64,000 nucleotides of DNA, from NCBI GenBank assembly GCA_946811185.2, contig OX328105.1:33545394-33609393 (forward strand), written 5' to 3'. The notes under the pieces are model-generated. The model worked only from the letters and a program-made list of their open reading frames with translations. It did not search any database and was not told where the DNA came from. Below are positions 42,801 to 51,122 of the stretch, piece by piece. Source of the stretch: Hippopus hippopus (lineage: Eukaryota; Mollusca; Bivalvia; Cardiida; Cardiidae). Positions within the stretch are counted from its first letter, which is position 1, and each line of letters opens with the position of its first letter. A program made the position numbers and the translations under genes.

Positions 42801-45800
42801 TACCACACAATTCCGACTTTTGACGACCCTGAGGAAGAAGCCTTTTGAAAACATTGTGGGAAAAGGAGAAAATGCTGGTAACCAGCATTTTCTCCTTTTC
42901 CCACAATGTTTTCTTCCCTATCAAGGACAAATTTTCTCATTTGAGTCACATTTAAATTGGCGTCTGCAAATGCTTTCAGTTTGGACAAGTCTACATTTTT
43001 GTTGTGTGCTAAAGAGTTAACCATCCAAGAAATATTTACGCTTTTCCAAACTGAGAGCATTTGCACACAGTGCGAGACATTTAATACGTCATGTTAAATG
43101 TGTCTCATATAATGAGATTTAACATTAGAAATGCAGAAAAAGATGGAGGAAATTGGAGAAAGTGCTTGGTACCAGCATTTCCTTCTTTCTTCACAATGTT
43201 TTCATGTGCCTTCTTTTTTAGGATCAATAAAACTTGGTATTGGTTGGTAAAGTGTTAACTCTTAGGCCTTGGTTGGTAAAGTGTTCAGAGATGACAAAAT
43301 GTTCTAACTGTCCATGTTGAAAGAATTTCCAGATGACAAATTTAGATGTGGCTCAAATGATGGTGTTCATATATGAAAGGTTTGAAAAGGTTATAGGAAA
43401 CAGAGAAAATGGGAGCAAACGCTGGTCACCAGTATTTCCTCATTTTCCCACAGTGTTTCTAAAAGCCTTTCTTCTATAGTTCATTAAAAAAATGTAATTT
43501 TTTGGATAAAAGTTTAGCACTATCATGTTTACCTCCAAGTTTAAAAGACATAAAGATGCTTACCTATCAAACAATGATGAGCATATTTTAGGGCATCCAT
43601 AACAACACTTTCAACAGCGAAATTAGTCTGGTAGTTTCCAGCTGGAGGGTTTCGATGCAAGAAATTTTGTAACAATTTATCAAAGTCAGCAGGTAAATTT
43701 GATATCAACTGATATGGAAAATTTGGCGTGCTGAAGTTCATATCTGCAATAATTAAATCCCTAAGAAGTGGAAACAGTGGATGAGATCGAAATGCATTTG
43801 ACCTATCAGTTATCAAATGTTGTATAAATCTCTGTTGTGATGCCATCATTGGCGGCCTATTTGGCGAGCCTGATTTACAGTTAGCACAGTTTGGTATCAC
43901 ACATGGCATATTTGACAGCTGACCACACTGACCCTGCCCCATACCCATACCCTGTCCAGCCATGCCCATTGGGTTGGATTGGGAAGCCCCGCCCATTTGA
44001 TGGTGTTGTTGTGTCGACTGTGGTATCCCTCCATTCCAGCCCATATTCTCATTCATATTGGGTCCCTGATTTGCGGGATACATATTACTGTCAATATTGT
44101 TCATATTCATATTGTCAGACATAGCACGATTTTGATCGAATTGGGCACCAGGCCCCATCATTCCTGAATTATCAGAACCAGGCATGTTCATATGCATAGA
44201 CCTTTGTCCTTGACCTCCAGGATAACCCTGTTGATATCCCTGAGGCATTCCTTGAAAATTTTGTCCTTCTTGAAAGTTCTGATTGACACCTGACTGAGAA
44301 GGCATTGGACCACAATTAGCATTATTTACCATACCTTGATTCATTCCCATCATGCCACAATTATTGTTCAGATTGGCCTGAGAAGGGTTACCATACTGGC
44401 AGTTTGCATCACTCATTGGCCCACTTGGCTTCATCATGTTACCCTGCATATTTACCGGGTCATACATATTTGGGCCCTTTGAGGGGTCCTGCATCTGACA
44501 TTGAGTCTGATTCCTGTAGTGGTCCATTTGGGACTGGTGTTGTTGTTGTACCGGGCCCATTTGCTGCTGCATCTGACAGTTTATGTTGTTGATACCAGGC
44601 TGTTGCATGTTTTCATTAAAGTTATGCATGACCAAGTTCTGGTTATTATCCATTCCATAGTTATTGTTTCCGCTATGTTTCCTTGGGAAATCATATGGCT
44701 GCTGTTGGACATTACCCATTGCACTATTAGAAGGTGAATTTGAATATTCATAAGGATTAATCACTGGTTGGCCATTATTGCTAGGAACTGTGTAAGGGGC
44801 AGAGTCAGGTTTCACATGATGGTTCAAACGAGGCATCATTTTTGACTGCATTTTCTGTATGCTATTTCTGTATTCTTCTAGTTCACAATCTGGCACATTA
44901 GTTCTGTAACAAGGTTCATAAGGAAGGCCTCCTTCTGCATGTCTGACATTATAGTTCATGTTCATTCCATCAGCAAAATGAACAGACTTCTGAGGTGTTT
45001 GAACTTTGGGTTGTGAACTCATTGAATGCATAGAATTTGTAGCTGTAGAAGGCACAGAAGTTGAAGTAGCAGAATCATAACTCCGTATACTCATAGTATC
45101 TGAGGACGTAAAATATCCCTGGTCTAAAGGAGATTCTAACGGACGGTTATATTGAGAGTTTTGAGTTTGACCCTGAATGTTCATGTTACCATAGTTACTA
45201 GTATTGTTCATAGCACACGACTGACTGCCTAGATTTCCTTGTGAATGAGGTATAGAAGGTGACACAAACCTATTATTCTGTGGCTGAAAGTTCTGAACAT
45301 TTACATTTGGTGGGACTGGCTTTCCAAAACGTTGATATGGTTGATTTACAGATGAAGGAACTTTCTGTTGCTGCTGCTGTTGTTGTTGTTGTTGTGACTG
45401 TGAATTGTTTTGACTTTGGTTCTGATACTGACCATATTGCGAAGGAGCTTTGTTGAACTGTTGAGCACCTATTGTTGTACTATGTGGCAGCTGAGTTGTT
45501 GACACACTGCTTCCTTGTACTGTCTTTGGTGAGTAACATCTTTGTGAAACACTTTGATTTTGGTTTGATAAGCTGGTTTGGTTACTATGTACACTAGAAT
45601 GGTTGCTATGTGAACTATGATCACTATGATTACTTTGGTTTGAGCTGACTGATAAATTTGACCTTGGTGACATAGCTCCCTGTGAGGCAGGAACCAGTCT
45701 TCGTGGAGTGGGCGGAGTCTGTGGAGCTTTAAATACATTATTATTGGTTGTAGCACTGTTATTTGTATGTGATAACGAAGGAGGACTGGGTGGGCCAGAG

Positions 45801-46276
45801 TTCGACAAATGAAACCTTTTACTAACAGGACTACTAGAACCACTAGAAGTCGCAACTGTCACATTAGTACTAGAAGCTATTGAATATGATGGGGAACCAC
45901 AGTTTCTTGGTCCCCAAGTTTGTTCTGTTGAGCTCTTGTTGGTTGGAGTATTGAGAGAGCTGTTTCCTTGTGAGGCATTTGTTGGTGTTTGAAATCCAGA
46001 AGCTCTTAGGGCTTCCGGTGTCATATACTGCTGTGGATCAACCATATCTTGTTCCATCAGGAATTCAACAAAGTCCAATTCCATGCCCTCCTTCATACCA
46101 ATATCCTCATAAAGCTCATCCAAGAGCTCGTTTGGAAGCCTTTCGTCATCCATTTCTTGATAATCTTGTTGTGTTGGGGAGTTTGGTGTTTCTGGAGACC
46201 CACAATTCTCCAGGGAAAGGCTTGTTGTTACAGAGGATGCTGAGGGGCTGGCTGGGGCTTCCCTGTACTCCATCAG
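30709..46276 (-). CDS. Gln/Asn/Met-rich protein, Meis/PKNOX-like segment (partial)
   Basis: Exons recognised: 46276-43564, 41194-41070 and 30852-30709, joined in phases 1 and 0. ATG at 46273 opens 903 codons in the first of these. Residues 38-76 are strongly acidic ([20 protein letters not shown]) and could activate transcription. A Gln run lies near 291-304, with broad Gln/Asn/Met-rich low complexity. HPLFPLL at 831-837, LDNLM-like [14 protein letters not shown] and, across the splice, [19 protein letters not shown] resemble the Meis/PKNOX N-terminal domain. The third exon adds a Gly/Met/Pro-rich segment. A transcription-factor role is inferred. No homeodomain exon was found in the window, and the 3' end is missing. 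Confidence 0.75.
30911..31355 (+). mobile_element. Family T copy hosting another copy
   Basis: The left part ends GAGCCACATTTAA. After the nested element the sequence resumes TTAACTTGTCATCTACAAAT and ends GTAAAGAGTTAA. The two parts rejoin at a single TTAA. Confidence 0.85.
31070..31291 (-). mobile_element. Nested family T MITE flanked by TTAA
   Basis: It runs from TTAACCCTTTACCACACGAC to TGTGTGGTAAAGGGTTAA with a good core. Both flanks belong to one older copy, so the TTAA is a true target duplication. Confidence 0.92.
31356..31640. other. Non-coding stretch, nothing recognised
   Basis: No exon or repeat was assigned. Confidence 0.35.
31655..31942 (-). mobile_element. Family S SINE copy
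   Basis: On the plus strand GTTTGTTTGTATGGTGTTCA..TTCCAACATTATTTCAGTTA..GAGGATTCAAACCACTGACC..CTACCAACTGAGCTACAGTG reads tail to tRNA-like head. AGCTGAAG flanks both sides (31647-31654, 31943-31950). Confidence 0.72.
32138..32359 (-). mobile_element. Family T MITE, Ta variant
   Basis: TTAACCCTTCGCCATGCAAC to TAGTAAAGGGTTAA. The inner core is perfect. Confidence 0.85.
32575..32690 (-). mobile_element. Family S SINE fragment
   Basis: GTTTTATGCACCATTTTCAA, then CAGTATTTCAGAATC, is a worn tail region. Confidence 0.4.
32711..32914. mobile_element. TTAA-flanked MITE with 30 bp TIRs
   Basis: TTAAGAATAGGGCACCCTAA and, inverted, TTAAGGATAGGGCATCCTAA, each followed by TGGGATTC. About 204 bp including the TTAA, no coding capacity. 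It is unrelated to family T in sequence but uses the same target. Confidence 0.7.
32932..33015 (-). mobile_element. Family S SINE tail fragment
   Basis: ATTGATTGAATGGTGTTTTA..TTTCAACATTCTTTCAGTCT. Confidence 0.5.
33206..33302 (-). mobile_element. Family T arm B fragment
   Basis: CTCTTCACCAAACATC, then GCAGATGACAAATTAAATGT and GGCTCAAAC. It is cut off by the next copy. Confidence 0.6.
33303..33528 (-). mobile_element. Family T MITE copy
   Basis: ATTCTTTACCAGATTACAAA to GGTAAAGGGTTGAA. The core centre is GCTGTTTAACAGC. Confidence 0.8.
33655..33791 (-). mobile_element. Family T copy, arm B lost
   Basis: GTGGGAAAAGGAGAGAATGC..ATGTTTCACAAGTCTTCTCC. Confidence 0.6.
34047..34255 (-). mobile_element. 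Family T MITE copy
   Basis: AATCTTTACCAATCGAAATC to GTGTGGTAAAGAGTTA. One base is lost in the core (GAGAAAAGCTGG). Confidence 0.78.
34440..34745 (-). mobile_element. Family H-like element, copy 3 of 3
   Basis: AAAGGGGCATAACTGTGTCA, TTGTATGGGTTCCCCTTTTG and AAACAGCTCAGCCAAAA match 25450-25755. Confidence 0.55.
34985..35174 (-). mobile_element. Family T copy without the core
   Basis: TTAACCCTTTACCACACAAG to GATAAATAGTTAA. About 40 bp of palindrome is deleted, but both outer arms remain. Confidence 0.8.
35175..35487. other. Non-coding stretch, nothing recognised
   Basis: No exon or repeat was assigned. Confidence 0.35.
35488..35905 (-). mobile_element. Family T arm B remnant split by a SINE
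   Basis: Left of the SINE is GTTTTTAGTCTTGTTCAA. Right of it TAGTCTTGTTCAAATTCACA continues through GCGGATGACAAATTAAATAT, which is inverted arm B. Confidence 0.65.
35513..35815 (-). mobile_element. Family S SINE, complete, with 13 bp target duplication
   Basis: On the minus strand a tRNA-like head with B-box GGGTTCGATCCC (35749-35760) leads to TGAAATAATGTTGAAAACAG and a (TCAA)n tail. TAGTCTTGTTCAA flanks it exactly (35500-35512 and 35816-35828). It is the best-preserved copy and serves as the reference. Confidence 0.85.
36046..36274 (+). mobile_element. Full-length family T MITE, Ta variant
   Basis: 229 bp, TTAACTGTTTACCACAGGGT to GGTAAAGAGTTAA. The core has two mismatches. Confidence 0.9.
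36285..36500. repeat. Family P repeat with a tandem duplication
   Basis: AGATAGACTGCATG and GTGCAATCTGATCTTGATCT pair. Then CTATGCTATCCATGAAACTA is present twice, about 34 bp apart (36434-36490). Confidence 0.55.
36501..36833. other. Non-coding stretch, nothing recognised
   Basis: No exon or assigned repeat. Confidence 0.35.
36834..37062 (+). mobile_element. Full-length family T MITE, Tb variant
   Basis: 229 bp with a perfect core. TTAACCCATTATCACACAAT to GGTAATGAGTTAA. Confidence 0.93.
37284..37450 (+). mobile_element. Family T copy, Ta, right end lost
   Basis: TTAACCCTTTACCACACAAA start, perfect inner core, arm B fades after GAGCAACATTCAT. Confidence 0.75.
37451..37955. other. AT-rich stretch, nothing recognised
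   Basis: Many A and T runs, no exon or repeat family. Confidence 0.35.
38008..38272 (+). mobile_element. Family T copy with duplicated half-core
   Basis: GCAAATGCTGGTTACCAGCA..TTTTCTCA occurs twice in tandem (about 38081-38123 and 38124-38166), giving two adjacent palindrome centres. GAGCCACATCCAATTT marks Ta. Confidence 0.75.
38344..38555 (-). mobile_element. Degenerate family T copy
   Basis: CTCTACCAGATGACTAAATT to TTTGGTGATGGATTAA. Half of the core is lost. Confidence 0.65.
38615..38823 (-). mobile_element. Family T copy, half-core deleted
   Basis: TTAACTCTTTACCAGATAAC to GTGTGGCAAGGGTT. It stops at TGCTGGTTAC, then AAAAATGTTTTTCAAAAG. Confidence 0.75.
39278..39485 (-). mobile_element. 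Degenerate family T copy
   Basis: ATCTTCACCAGAGGACAAGG, TCCAAATTCAAAGCATTTGC, then a replaced core. Confidence 0.6.
39540..39845 (-). mobile_element. Family S SINE copy
   Basis: TTTCAACACTGTTTCGGTTA..CCTCTGGCTGCTTTCCCACA..GCAGATTCAAACCCGCTACC align with 35513-35815. The tail is worn. Confidence 0.68.
40145..40325 (-). mobile_element. Family T copy, right end lost
   Basis: CTCTATACCACTCAACCAAA start. The core pairs except at its centre (GGTTACTCTCA). Confidence 0.7.
40440..40760. repeat. Possible inverted-repeat element
   Basis: ATAATCGTCAATTGTT near 40445 and AACAATTGTCGATAAT near 40713 are imperfect inverted copies. Several more TCGACAA/TTGTCGA motifs lie inside. It is CpG-richer than its surroundings. 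Confidence 0.3.
40892..41033 (+). mobile_element. Rearranged family T copy next to an exon
   Basis: CCCTTCACAAAACAATCATG start. The core is doubled and broken, and the end is TTTGGTAAGGGG. It lies 36 bp from the exon at 41070. Confidence 0.65.
41070..41194 (-). CDS. Second recognised exon of the large minus-strand gene
   Basis: 125 nt after AAAATTTTACAG and before GTTTGT, phase 1 in and 0 out. It encodes [18 protein letters not shown] and then [18 protein letters not shown], a helix like the end of the Meis/PKNOX N-terminal domain. Family T copies lie within 60 bp on both sides. Confidence 0.72.
41254..41478 (+). mobile_element. Full-length family T MITE, Tb variant
   Basis: TTAACCCTTTACCATACAAT to GGTAGAGTTAA, core with mismatches. 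The right TTAA is shared with the next copy. Confidence 0.88.
41475..42306 (+). mobile_element. Family T MITE split by a family H element
   Basis: Arm A and core run to CTATCAAAGAA at 41611. Arm B resumes ACTGCACCATTTGAACCACA at 42221 and ends GGTAGAGTTAA. Confidence 0.88.
41612..42220 (-). mobile_element. Family H element nested in family T
   Basis: On the minus strand it runs from TTTTAGCTCCACTGGCC (hairpin CTGGCC/GGCCAG) through a GTCCGTC-rich stretch to the hairpin AGGCGCT/AGCGCCT and TTAG|T. It is nearly identical to 56512-57110. Confidence 0.75.
42303..42733 (-). mobile_element. Family T copy split by family D
   Basis: TTAACTCTTTACCACACATT and arm B, then family D (42409-42582), then GGGTAGAAAACATTGAAAGT, core and GGAAAAGGGTTG. 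Confidence 0.7.
42409..42582 (+). repeat. Family D repeat, uninterrupted copy
   Basis: CCCCCCTCACATACTGCACT, CAGATCCTTCTGAGCAGGGA and GAAAATCCTCTAAAAGGAGG follow each other without the SINE and MITE found at 16650-17225. Confidence 0.55.
42792..43020 (+). mobile_element. Full-length family T MITE, Ta variant
   Basis: 229 bp with a perfect core. TTAACTCTTTACCACACAAT to GTGCTAAAGAGTTAA. Confidence 0.93.
43017..43258 (-). mobile_element. Family T copy sharing TTAA with its neighbour
   Basis: TTAACCATCCAAGAAATATT to GGTAAAGTGTTAA. The core is worn, with a small insertion in arm B. Confidence 0.78.
43282..43515 (-). mobile_element. Degenerate family T copy
   Basis: GTGGCTCAAATGATGGTGTT (Ta) and a core with an inserted GGGAGCAAAC. 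It ends 49 bp from the exon donor at 43564. Confidence 0.65.
43564..46276 (-). CDS. Large exon of the Gln/Asn/Met-rich gene
   Basis: The acceptor is TATTTTCAG|CTGATGG and the donor ATAG|GTAAGC. ATG at 46273 is only three bases into the exon, so any 5' UTR exon lies upstream. 2710 coding bases with no stop. Codon use is that of a real gene, and the window has no other frame of this size. A Cys trio (CVIPNCANC, about residues 790-797) precedes the HPLFPLL segment. There is no family T insertion anywhere in this exon. Confidence 0.92.
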
Positions 46277-46539
46277 CTGAAAATAGAGACTCCAGAATTA
46301 GAGGTGAACATTACTTTTTTCATACAATAGACTTACCTGGACATTTATGGTAGATAAATGACATGATTAGTGAATCACATTCATACCAGTCTAATGTCCA
46401 GTTTGCAATATATTTTCAGCAAAAGCATTTTACATAAACATGCCAAGAAAGGGAGCAATTGCTCATAGCAAGCATTAATCATTTCCTATCATGTTTCTGC
46501 TTTAAAAAGCATGTCTACTTTCAACATAAATGCAAGATG

Positions 46540-46835
46540 TACCAAACAACTGTAATTTCAAGGGTGCTTTTTGCCAGAATATCTGAGCAAAGCTGACAGG
46601 GACATCCATGACCATACTGCACATTTTATGCAGAGCTCATCTTGATCTACATTGGTCACAAGGCACTTTACAGATTAACCCTTAAAACACCTTTCATGAC
46701 TGGCTTTTGTGGCCAGTGTACATCAAGATCAGGCTGCACAAAATGTGCACTGTAGATAAAGAAAACATTAAACTGCAATTATTGGGTCATAATATATCTA
46801 GCATGAAAATGTCTGATAGTTTTATTCATCACACT
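46540..46835. repeat. Family P repeat
   Basis: GAGCTCATCTTGATCTACAT and GTGTACATCAAGATCAGGCT are inverted copies. Two partial units stand side by side. Confidence 0.5.
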
Positions 46836-46839
46836 AAGG

Positions 46840-47064
46840 GTCTTTATCAGACGACAAAAATTTAACTTGTCTGAATTCAAAGCTGTTGCAGACAACAAAC
46901 TAAATGTGGTTCAACTGACGAAACCTGACTTCAAAAGGGTAAAAAAACATTGTGGGAAAAGGAGAAAATGCTGGTTACCAGTATTTTTCCCTTTTTGCCA
47001 GAATATTTTCAAAAGCCTTTTTCCTTTGGATCTTAAAAAGTCAGGATTGCCTGGTAAAGGATAA
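46840..47064 (-). mobile_element. Family T MITE, Ta variant
   Basis: GGTCTTTATCAGACGACAAA to CTGGTAAAGGATAA. The right half-core is worn. Confidence 0.78.
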
Positions 47065-47317
47065 CATGGTCTCATTTTTCTCTGGCTTCTAAGAGTTTAA
47101 AAATGCCTGTACCACAATGGATTAGACTGGCACACAGTCTCATTGACTAGGTCACGAAGACTTGAAAACTTTCTCACTACTTTTGAGATCAGAAAGAAAG
47201 ATAAAAGATAATTAACTCCATGTTACAGGAGAATAGAAAGATCTCTTATTTCCCACGCCTTACTTATTTCACTGTCTCCCGACTTATTATTTCATAGCCC
47301 TTGATAGTTTCACTAAC

Positions 47318-47545
47318 TTAACCCTTTACCACACAATCCCAAATTTTACCGACCCTGGGGAAGAAGCCCTTAGAAAACATTGTTGGAAAAGGAGAAAATG
47401 CTGGTAACCAGCATTTTCTTTTTCCAACAACGTTTTCTAGCCTATCAAAGACAAATACCTTTGTTTTAGCCACTTTTTATTTGTCGTCTGCAAATTCTTT
47501 CAATTTGGATGGGTTAAGAAATTTTGTCATTTGGTAAAGAGTTAA
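47318..47545 (+). mobile_element. Full-length family T MITE, Ta variant
   Basis: 228 bp, TTAACCCTTTACCACACAAT to GGTAAAGAGTTAA. The core has small deletions. Confidence 0.9.
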
Positions 47546-47575
47546 CCCTTATCCTGGTAAATAAGTGAATGAAAC

Positions 47576-47747
47576 CTTTCAGCCAATAGTAAAAGACCAA
47601 ATTTTGTTATTTCAAAGGTATTTTTGGGGGGAAACAAGTCCTTATTGGACAGTGTAGATCAGAGATCAGACTGCACACTATGTGCAGTCTGATCTTGATC
47701 TACACTGTCTGCAAAATGTCAGAAAGTCGCGCTTAGCAGCCCAAGGG
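47576..47747. repeat. Family P repeat, best palindrome
   Basis: GTGTAGATCA..AGATCAGACTGCACA and TGTGCAGTCTGATCT..TGATCTACAC form an almost perfect hairpin at 47660-47711. Confidence 0.65.
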
Positions 47748-48021
47748 TTAACTCTTCAAAAAACAATCTTGATGAAGGCTTTTGAAAACATGGCGAGAAA
47801 AGCAGAAAATGCTGGAAAATGCCACTATTTAAAAGACAGAAAACGTCGTTCAAGCTACATAGTTACTTTGTCACTGCTTTATATTTTGTCATGCCAGTAA
47901 CCAAACTTTTCTTCTTTACTAACAATGTTTTCCAGCATTCTAATCAGTAACATCTTATAATGTCATTAGCAAATTGTTTCAATTGGACAAGTCTAGAATT
48001 TAGTTTTTAGGTAAAGAGTCA
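47748..48021 (+). mobile_element. Family T copy with interrupted core
   Basis: TTAACTCTTCAAAAAACAAT start. About 80 bp separates the two core halves, and arm B ends GGTAAAGAGTCAA. Confidence 0.65.
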
Positions 48022-48265
48022 ATATAGAACTAACCCTCATTGTACTTAAATTTTCTAGTTTTTCTTAGAGTCAAACACCATAAAAAGCCCAATTTCTGAG
48101 AAAACAACAAAGCTAAAAAAAAAAATTGAGACATGGAAATGAATCTATTCCTGGAACAAGCCAAGTCAATGACTGCATAACAGCCCCTTAAGAGTATTAA
48201 ATAAATAAACTTTGCATTTTCTTTTCTAGAAAATAAATAACAAAATATTACAATTTCTTCACAGT
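48022..48265. other. Non-coding stretch, nothing recognised
   Basis: No exon or repeat family was assigned. Confidence 0.3.
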
Positions 48266-48279
48266 TTGGACTAGAATAG

Positions 48280-48400
48280 CTAATAAATTATCAGAGTAGA
48301 TTCAAGATTAGACTACACTTTCTGTGCAGTCTAATCTAAATCTACATTGTCTGCAAATGCACCTACGGTTGTGCTGAATATGTTCAGGATACACAATAGC
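48280..48400. repeat. Family P repeat
   Basis: AAGATTAGACTACACT and TGTGCAGTCTAATCTAAATC pair. The change G to A appears on both arms. Confidence 0.55.
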
Positions 48401-48459
48401 AATAAACAAATCATGCACTTATATCCAATGCATTTCATTAACCTACTATAATGACACTT

Positions 48460-48615
48460 ACCCAAACAGTCTCTAGTTCAAACAACCTGGACCAAGAATG
48501 CCTTTGGAAACATTGTGGGAAAAGAAGAAAATGCTGGCAAATGCTGGCAACCAGCATTTTCTTCTTCTCCCACAATATTATATACCCTTTTCAAAGAATT
48601 CCGTAATGAAACCTA
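48460..48615 (+). mobile_element. Family T copy, arm B lost
   Basis: ACCCAAACAGTCTCTAGTTC start. The core has a 10 bp internal duplication (AATGCTGGCAAATGCTGGCA). Confidence 0.65.
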
Positions 48616-48694
48616 ACTGTAATGTCTAGCCTTTATTGCACTTAGCATGCGAGTCTCTCTTTGATATATTAGTCTGCTTTTTGAGTCATGCCTA

Positions 48695-48893
48695 GACAAA
48701 TTTTTTTGTATGGTTTCACAGCATTTTCAACATTATTTCAGTTATATCTTGGTGGAAAGTTCAGAAAAAAGAATACTTATCAGAGTACTTGTAAAAGAAA
48801 ATCTAGTAAAGCATGGATAGGTGTACTCACCGCCACAACATAACTGAAATTATGTTAAAGACTGCATTAAACACCTTACAATCAATCAACCAG
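48695..48893. mobile_element. Two family S SINE ends in inverted arrangement
   Basis: The left part reads minus (TTTGTATGGTTTCACAGCAT..TTATTTCAGTTATATC). The right part reads plus (AACATAACTGAAATTATGTT..CACCTTACAATCAATCAA). Confidence 0.6.
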
Positions 48894-48898
48894 GTCAT

Positions 48899-49126
48899 TT
48901 AACTCTTTACCACATGACAAAATGTATCCTTGTCCATATTGAAAGCATTTGCAAACGACCCTTAAAATGTAACCCAAATGATGGAATTTGTCATTGATAG
49001 CGAAGAAATCATTGTGGGAAAAGGAGAAAATGCTGGTTACCAGCATTTTCTCCTTTTCCCACAATGTTTTCAAAAGGCTTCTTCTTCAGGGTCATTAAAA
49101 CTCGTGATTGTGTGGTAAAGGGTTAA
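48899..49126 (-). mobile_element. Full-length family T MITE, Ta variant
   Basis: 228 bp with a perfect core. The right TTAA is shared with the next copy. Confidence 0.92.
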
Positions 49127-49335
49127 CCCTCTACCAAACAACAAAATTTTAAACTGGTCCAAATTTGCAGTCTAAAATTCAAATGTGGTTCAAATGATAG
49201 AATTTGTTTTTGATGGGATAGAGAACATAGTTGGAAAAGGAGAAAATGCTGGTTTCAGGCATTTTCATTTTGTCCCACTATGTTTTCAAAAGCCTTCTCT
49301 GTTAAGTTCGTCAAACTCAGAATTGTGTGGTACCG
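49123..49335 (-). mobile_element. Family T MITE, Ta variant
   Basis: TTAACCCTCTACCAAACAAC to TTGTGTGGTACCG. Arm B is shortened. Confidence 0.8.
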
Positions 49336-49360
49336 TACAGATTTAAACATGAAATTGTGT

Positions 49361-49563
49361 GGTTATCCCTTTACCAAAAAAATTCCATTTTGACCACCTT
49401 GAGGTAAAGGGCTAACTACAACACTGTGGGAAATGGAGACACTGTTGGTACCAAAAGTGTTTTCTACTCTTTCAAAGACATCTCCCATCAATTGAGCAAC
49501 ATTTCGTTGTCCCGAATATGGATTTGGACAGGCCTAAAACTTTATTTCCTTGTAAAGAGCTAG
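49361..49563 (+). mobile_element. Degenerate family T copy
   Basis: GGTTATCCCTTTACCAAAAA start, GAGCAACATTTCGTTGTC, right end CTTGTAAAGAGCTAG. Confidence 0.65.
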
Positions 49564-49788
49564 CCCTTTAACACACAATCCCAAGTTTTAAGGATCCTGA
49601 AAAACAAAGCTTTTGAAAACATTCTGAGAAAAGAAGAAAATGCTGGTTATTCTTTTCTTTGCTTCTTTTCCGACAATGTTTTACACCCTTTTAAGCAAAA
49701 ATCTCTTCATTTGAACCACATTTAACTAATCCTCTGCAAGTGCTTTGGATTTGGACAAGTCTGAAATTTGATCATTTGGTACAGTTAA
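49559..49788 (+). mobile_element. Family T MITE, Ta variant
   Basis: CTAGCCCTTTAACACACAAT to GGTACAGTTAA. The right half-core is replaced. Confidence 0.78.
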
Positions 49789-50020
49789 CTCTTTACCAAA
49801 CAACAAAATTTTAGCCTTGCCAAAATTCAAAGCATTTGAAGACAAACAAATAAAATTAATGTTACTGAAAAATTGAAATTTGTCTTCTGAAGGGTAGAAA
49901 AGTTACATTGTACGAAAAGGAGATAATGCTGGTTACAAGAAACTCCTCATTCTCCTAATATTTTCAAAAAGGCTTCTTTTTCACGGTCGTTAAAACTCAG
50001 GATTGTATTGTAAAGGGTCA
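49785..50020 (-). mobile_element. Family T MITE, Tb variant
   Basis: It shares TTAA with the previous copy. The core is worn (GCTGGTTACAAGAAACTCC), and the end is TTGTAAAGGGTCAA. Confidence 0.78.
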
Positions 50021-50152
50021 AAAGGATAAAGGTGACATATACTTTCCAACAACTGCATACAAACAAGCCATTACTCCCTTATGACAATTTTTTATCCTAA
50101 AGCGGACAACCAAAACAAGAAACTTATTTGTATCCATAATGCATCAAACCAC

Positions 50153-50350
50153 AACTCTTCACCAGGCAACAAAATTTTAGACTTGCCCAAATTCAAAGCA
50201 TTTGCAGTCGACAGTTAGTCGTCGCTCCAATGTTGGAGTTTGTTGTTGATAGAATAGAAAGCATGGTGGAAAAAGGAGAAAATGCTGGTCACCACCATTT
50301 TCTCCTTTATCCACAATGTTTTTGAAGGGCTTTATCTGGTAAAGGGTCAA
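50153..50350 (-). mobile_element. Family T copy, arm A shortened
   Basis: CAACTCTTCACCAGGCAACA to TCTGGTAAAGGGTCAA. The core variant GCTGGTCACCACC. Confidence 0.75.
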
Positions 50351-50530
50351 TTTATGTGTACAGTCACTGTTTTACATAGAAAATATCCAAGTCTACCTAA
50401 GTTTCCACCAAGTATATTAAGAATTACTCCTTACAAATAACATTTTGTGATTTTTATTTTATCTCACCTGGGCAAAATAAACCAATGTTGTGGTTACTTG
50501 TGAAGTAAATTGGCAATCTCGGCAAAGGGC

Positions 50531-50760
50531 TTAACTTTTCACCAAACGACAAAACTTTAATCAAGCCCAAATCAAAAGCATTTGCAGATGTACAAGTTGA
50601 ATATAGCTAAAATGATAATTTCTATGTTTGATAGTGTAGAAAACATCGTGGGAAATGGAGAAAATGCTGGTTAACAGCATTTTCTCCTTTTCCCACAATG
50701 TTTTCATAGTCCTTCTACATCACGGTCGTTAAAAATCGGGATTGTGTGGTGAAGAGTTAA
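50531..50760 (-). mobile_element. Full-length family T MITE
   Basis: 230 bp, TTAACTTTTCACCAAACGAC to GGTGAAGAGTTAA. The core centre is GCTGGTTAACAGC. Confidence 0.88.
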
Positions 50761-50804
50761 TTAATGTTTCTATTTTGGGAGCAAGAGATTATCATTACAT
50801 AAGT

Positions 50805-50895
50805 TTTGACCCTTAAAACATTTGTGCTGACAGTGTAGAGCCAGAATCACACTGCACATAATGTGCAGTCTGATTTTCAATCTTCTCCACCCTCA
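50805..50895. repeat. Family P repeat core
   Basis: AGAATCACACTGCACA and TGTGCAGTCTGATTTTC pair across TAA. Confidence 0.55.
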
Positions 50896-50899
50896 CCAA

Positions 50900-51122
50900 C
50901 ATAACCCTATACCACACAATCGCCGATTTCAACAGCCTTAAATCAGGCCTTTTCAAAATATCTCGGGAAATGGGTGAAATGCAGGTAACCAGTATTGTTT
51001 CCTTTTCCCCCAATGTTATCTACCCCCTTAAAAACGAATCCCATCTAATGAGCCGAATTCAAATGTCAACTGAAATTGCTTTAAATTTAGACAAGTCCAA
51101 AATTTTCGTTTGATAAAGGATA
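50900..51122 (+). mobile_element. Family T MITE copy
   Basis: CATAACCCTATACCACACAA start, core worn, arm B ends CGTTTGATAAAGG. Confidence 0.75.

Noticed and set aside
45469..45855. Other-frame reading frames within the large exon (also 45970-46353 and 43891-44737 on the plus strand)
   Set aside because: They are shadows of the 903-codon frame, produced by its Gln/Asn-rich codons.
47660..47711. Spaced palindromes as a possible CRISPR array or terminator
   Set aside because: The DNA is eukaryotic, the spacing is irregular, and the repeats are dispersed rather than arrayed.
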